Shown: positions 61,166 through 64,000 of the stretch, one piece after another
How positions within the stretch are numbered: position 1 is the stretch's first letter
Layout of the letters: each line of letters opens with the position of its first letter
Source of the DNA: Linnemannia hyalina
Lineage: Eukaryota; Mortierellomycota; Mortierellomycetes; Mortierellales; Mortierellaceae
Assembly (NCBI GenBank): GCA_019671135.1
Contig: JAHRHY010000006.1
Location: 1,922,001-1,986,000 of the forward strand
DNA length: 64,000 bases
Reading direction: 5' to 3'
Notes under the pieces: model-generated
What the model was told of the DNA's origin: nothing
Seen by the model: the letters and a program-made list of their open reading frames with translations, nothing else
Databases searched by the model: none
Position numbers and translations under genes: made by a program

Positions 61166-62340
61166 ACAAATATCTCATCCCCCTGACCTCCTTTATCTCA
61201 CCTTCGTTCAACAAAGAGATGGGTCTTCTCCATCACGTCTCTCATGCCCAATGGCTACTCTTTTTCCATCTAGCAGGAGCAGAAAGGGTACCCACCACAT
61301 GCAAAAGTTTGAGAGCATCTTTCTTTATCCCTTCCTGTCACTCTTCTTCTTTCTCCATTGTGGCTCCTTCCCCCCTTCAACTTATCACGACAGATCTCTT
61401 CACCATTGACCACTCGACCTTTTTTTGCTCATTGAAACATGCAGAAGCAACGACATAAACAACAAGGAAGAATAACCTTTTTCGCGTCTCTCCACCTATC
61501 CTCTCTCGCCCGCCCTCCTCCTCTACTCCCATATCCCTTCTCCATTCTCAACAATAATAATATTGGAAAGGTACAAGACAAGGTTCTCACCAATCCGTCC
61601 CCACGCTAACTCAACCATCCCCTATCCCTATTAGTTGCGCCTACACGCTAAATTAAAATGAAATAACTTGCTTTTCAGCCGTTAGACCGATTATCGTTGA
61701 CCCGCTTACTTCATTTGTGGGGAGGGTCTTTTGTGGTGAGTGTAGGATGATGATGAGTGTTGCCGTTCGTTTTGTAGTTTTTCATTCCAAAACATGAAAC
61801 GCCATTCTTTTCTTCCCGTCGCGCACAAACAGTAAAATGAAGGAAAGAGGGGAATGGGAAATATTAGGAGAAAAAACCCTTTGCGTTTTATCGTGTCTCG
61901 TGTAAAGAACAAACCTTTTGTCCTTTTTTTTTCTTTCTTTGGTTTCCTTTTGTTCTATGTTCTGAAGAGTGGAAGGAAGCAAGAGGCGAGGACTACATAT
62001 ATGCGACTTTGGCGTTTTTGAAGAAAAATGAAAAAAGGACACGTAATTCTCGATGCCTTCGCTTCCGCGACAAGCTGAACTTTTTATTGTACTTTTTCCT
62101 GGTTGGTTACAACAAAGAAGAGAAAAAAAAAAAATTGTTGAGATTTATGGACGCAGGTCTTCGTCAGGAGGCCTTGGTGAGGTTACAAACAGGATCCTTG
62201 ACATCAAGACAAAACTCAGCTCATCGGGCAGGGCTGCCATCCTGGTCACTTCTTTGAGAGCCCATAACCTTTATTGTTCAGGCGCGAGTGGGCTGCTGCT
62301 TGTGATCCAATTTGCAAAGCGGAGGCAAACCCAATTCCAG

Positions 62341-62376
62341 CCAATCAGAACCTTTCCAAGTCACGTGCAGCACGTG
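62341..62376. promoter_or_regulatory. CCAAT box and two CACGTG E-boxes upstream of the tRNA gene
   Basis: CCAAT at 62341 is followed by CACGTG at 62362 and again at 62371, separated by three bases. CACGTG is the consensus for bHLH factors such as Cbf1/Pho4/USF types, and CCAAT is the HAP/NF-Y consensus. The cluster ends 74 bp before the tRNA. tRNA genes do not normally need such sites, so which transcript it serves is unclear. Confidence 0.45.
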
Positions 62377-62450
62377 ATATTCGTCATTGTGAACGTCTTT
62401 ACTCCTGCAAGCTATATCCTCAGAGACTGATTGGTTTCAGTCAGTCACAG

Positions 62451-62523
62451 GCTCCCATAGCGTAGTGGTTAGCGCGTCACTCTTACTAAGTGAAGATCGG
62501 CGGTTCGAACCCGTCTGAGAGCA
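62451..62523 (+). tRNA. tRNA-Val (anticodon TAC by position)
   Basis: A 73-base cloverleaf can be drawn. Acceptor stem GCTCCCA pairs with TGAGAGC with one C-A mismatch. D-arm GCGT/GCGC has loop AGTGGTTA. Anticodon stem TCACT/AGTGA has loop CTTACTA, giving anticodon TAC at 62484-62486. The five-base variable loop is AGATC, T-arm GGCGG/CCGTC has loop TTCGAAC, and the discriminator base is A. Internal promoter boxes A (TAGCGTAGTGG) and B (GGTTCGAACCC) are near consensus. There is no intron. Position 37 is T, where a purine is usual. The amino acid follows from loop geometry only. Confidence 0.85.
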
Positions 62524-62527
62524 GGAA

Positions 62528-62539
62528 TTTTTGTTTTTT
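62528..62539 (+). terminator. RNA polymerase III T-run terminator
   Basis: TTTTTGTTTTTT starts five bases after the tRNA, the normal Pol III stop signal. Confidence 0.75.
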
Positions 62540-63759
62540 GTTGAATTTTTTGAGGCGTGTGGACCGTCGGTGTAGAGTTACTTTTGTACGATCGATGTTG
62601 TTCCTTTCTTTTCAATCTTTTTTCCATGTATAAATGCGCCACGCTAGCGTTCGCTTTGCTGATGTGCAAAAAGATTTGTTTTTGTTCGTTGATATTTTCT
62701 TATCCAGAAAGACGTGAAGGATTTGTGCCAGGTCCCAGACGGGAAAATATTTTCAAGGAACCATCAATGAGCAAAGCAAGACTGATTGAAACGGCCTGGG
62801 TCTAATGATATTTCATGCAAAATATTCTCCTTTCATTTAAGACGACGCTTCAGTATGTTTGTCGAACAAACGAACGAACGCTAATGCTAATTGCCAATGC
62901 CTCCAATGCCTCTTATGCTGTTAAAGATAGATTCATGAACTACGCTTGGCCTCTTGACGTGCTAAACAGCAAGGGGAGGGAGAGGGAGAACTACACCAAA
63001 GTACTGACCATTCTGTCAAGTCTCTCCTACCGGGTGAATATCCTTCGCTGGCTGTGTGATATTATTGCTGTGATCTATTTTTGAATCATAAATGTGCGAT
63101 TCGTAAGAAATGGCCTGGGCACCACACAAACGCTAGAAAAATAATGTGAACCCTGGGTGAGCTGTTCATGTACCGGTACAGGTAACACTAGCGGAAGAAT
63201 GTTAGCCCAAGGGTGTGCTGTAAAGTGGCCCTGCCATCATCAGCCATCCAGCTTGTCAACATTGCCAGTCTGGTCAATTGCCGATATGAACAAGGATGAG
63301 TGATACGCTAGAGGAATAGGAGATAGTTGTCCTCCCCTTTATTTTTCCGTCATGAGGGCTGTGATGGGAGTGTCTGCTGTCTCCTCCGTTCCTCCCCTTA
63401 TCTCATTGTCCATGTCCGTGTCATGCCGTATGTCATGTTTGTATGTGTGTGCACCTTGTGGTCCCTGAAATGTGAGAGTGAGAGTGTGGCGAGACCGACG
63501 AATGGGGCCTGTCAGACATGACATTCTACTCCACAGCCCACACCACTTTGTTATTTAATTGACATTTCATCTCACTATTCCTTTTGGGCGTTGTTTCTTT
63601 CTTCCTTTCTTCCTTCTCTCTCTCTTTTCCTTCCTCTTCTCAAACACTTCTCCACACCCCTCTTACTTCACTTTCCTTCCTCACTCTCTTCATTCACCAC
63701 CCCATCCTCATTCATTCATTCATTCATTCATTCATTCATCCATACAGCGCCAATCAATC
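62540..63759. other. Intergenic: promoter side of the PLC-like gene
   Basis: 1.2 kb without a credible gene. The last 190 bp form a strongly pyrimidine-rich leader that passes into a CATT repeat just before the next ATG. Confidence 0.5.
63709..63739 (+). repeat. CATT tetranucleotide repeat in the 5' leader of the PLC-like gene
   Basis: Almost eight CATT units end about 20 bp before the start codon, so they are probably in the transcribed 5' leader. Confidence 0.93.
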
Positions 63760-64000
63760 ATGAGATTCACATTCATCTCCTCAGCAGTCGCACTCGTCGC
63801 CTCAACCCTCCTCCTCAACGGCGCAGAGGCCCAACAACTCTGCAACGGCTACGCAGACCTCTGCGCAAAGACATACGACCAAGTCGCTTACGCCACCACC
63901 CACAACGCCTTTGCCTATACCCCTCCCGGCGCTCTGGCCGCCAACCAGGACAACGATATCCCCACACAGCTCAAGGACGGCATCCGCGCTTTCATGCTTG
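63760..64000 (+). CDS. Secreted PLC-like phosphodiesterase (PI-PLC X-domain type), 5' part
   Basis: Only the first 80 codons are in the window and they are open to its end. The signal peptide is clear: MRFTFISSAVALVASTLLLN, then GAEA with likely cleavage before QQLC. The mature start reads LCNGYADLCAKTYDQVAYAT, then THNAFAY with the first catalytic His of the X domain, and ANQDNDIPTQLKDGIRAFML, matching fungal secreted PLC-like phosphodiesterases. These are metal-independent and often of unknown substrate. The rest of the domain, including the second catalytic His, lies beyond the window. Confidence 0.9.
   Translation, partial: MRFTFISSAVALVASTLLLNGAEAQQLCNGYADLCAKTYDQVAYATTHNAFAYTPPGALAANQDNDIPTQLKDGIRAFML

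Larger units (their letters stand above)
57124..62450. other. Gene-poor, repeat-rich 5.3 kb region
   Basis: I find no supported gene. The first few hundred bases are the promoter of the membrane glycosyltransferase-like gene. The rest contains purine- and pyrimidine-biased tracts (58430-58700), a 22-base tandem repeat (58198-58254), degenerate GTTGTTGGATA units (58345-58402), a 23-base T run (58957-58979) and a CA dinucleotide run (61132-61163). Open frames are short and biased by the repeats. Confidence 0.5.

Noticed and set aside
62815..63084. 89-codon plus-strand frame (MQNILLSFKTTLQYVC...)
   Set aside because: No recognisable domain, no splice partners, weak start context and AT-rich composition; the evidence is too thin to call a gene.

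Overview
This 64 kb window looks like a piece of an early-diverging fungal chromosome, most likely Mortierella or a relative (Mucoromycota in the broad sense). The lineage call is an inference. It rests on short GT-AG introns (mostly about 60-160 bp), genes with many introns, pyrimidine-rich tracts before start codons, many serine/glutamine/asparagine/histidine homopolymers, and the style of recognisable proteins such as alpha-tubulin, Vtc1, Cox4 and Ctr9. I see no transposon, CRISPR array or prokaryotic operon. Exons were joined by hand, by matching splice sites, reading phase and remembered family sequence. For every gene that is complete in the window and presented as intact, the joined length is a multiple of three.

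Layout. 1-6.3 kb: 5' part of a seipin gene (minus, cut by the window edge), V-ATPase subunit B (minus), then a hotdog-fold thioesterase (plus) sharing a divergent promoter with it. 6.9-11.5 kb: a decayed alpha-tubulin copy followed by an intact alpha-tubulin gene, both plus. 11.9-21.6 kb: Qcr7 (minus), proteasome alpha-1 (plus), protein phosphatase methylesterase (minus), a ZIP metal transporter (minus) and the ABC-F ATPase Arb1 (plus). 22.9-30.6 kb: Vtc1 (plus), kinetochore Dsn1 (minus), a PQ-loop membrane protein (plus) and a SHOC1/Zip2-like XPF-fold protein (plus). 31.5-47.6 kb: a low-complexity AT-hook protein (plus), a 1,460-residue ankyrin/UBA protein (minus), Ctr9 (minus), the G-patch protein PinX1/Pxr1 (plus) and a mitochondrial carrier (minus). 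49.1-57.1 kb: an F-box protein with a 69-codon asparagine tract (plus), Cox4 (minus) and a multi-pass membrane protein with a glycosyltransferase-like domain (minus). 57.1-63.7 kb: gene-poor, rich in simple repeats, with one tRNA gene. 63.8 kb to the end: the first exon of a secreted PLC-like phosphodiesterase.

Most genes are conserved housekeeping functions: respiration (Qcr7, Cox4), vacuolar acidification and polyphosphate (V-ATPase B, Vtc1), lipid droplets and acyl-CoA (seipin, thioesterase), proteolysis (proteasome, F-box), ribosome biogenesis (Arb1, Pxr1), transcription elongation (Ctr9) and chromosome segregation or meiosis (Dsn1, tubulin, SHOC1-like). They are single transcription units. 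Several pairs are divergent over 0.5-0.8 kb, and neighbouring genes do not form an obvious pathway.

The most interesting items are the alpha-tubulin duplication with a decaying copy that kept its promoter block and introns, the SHOC1/Zip2-like meiotic candidate, the large asparagine tract in the F-box protein, the unusual ankyrin-UBA and membrane-glycosyltransferase architectures, and an unexplained open frame inside a 0.7 kb intron. I did not find a clearly new multi-gene system.
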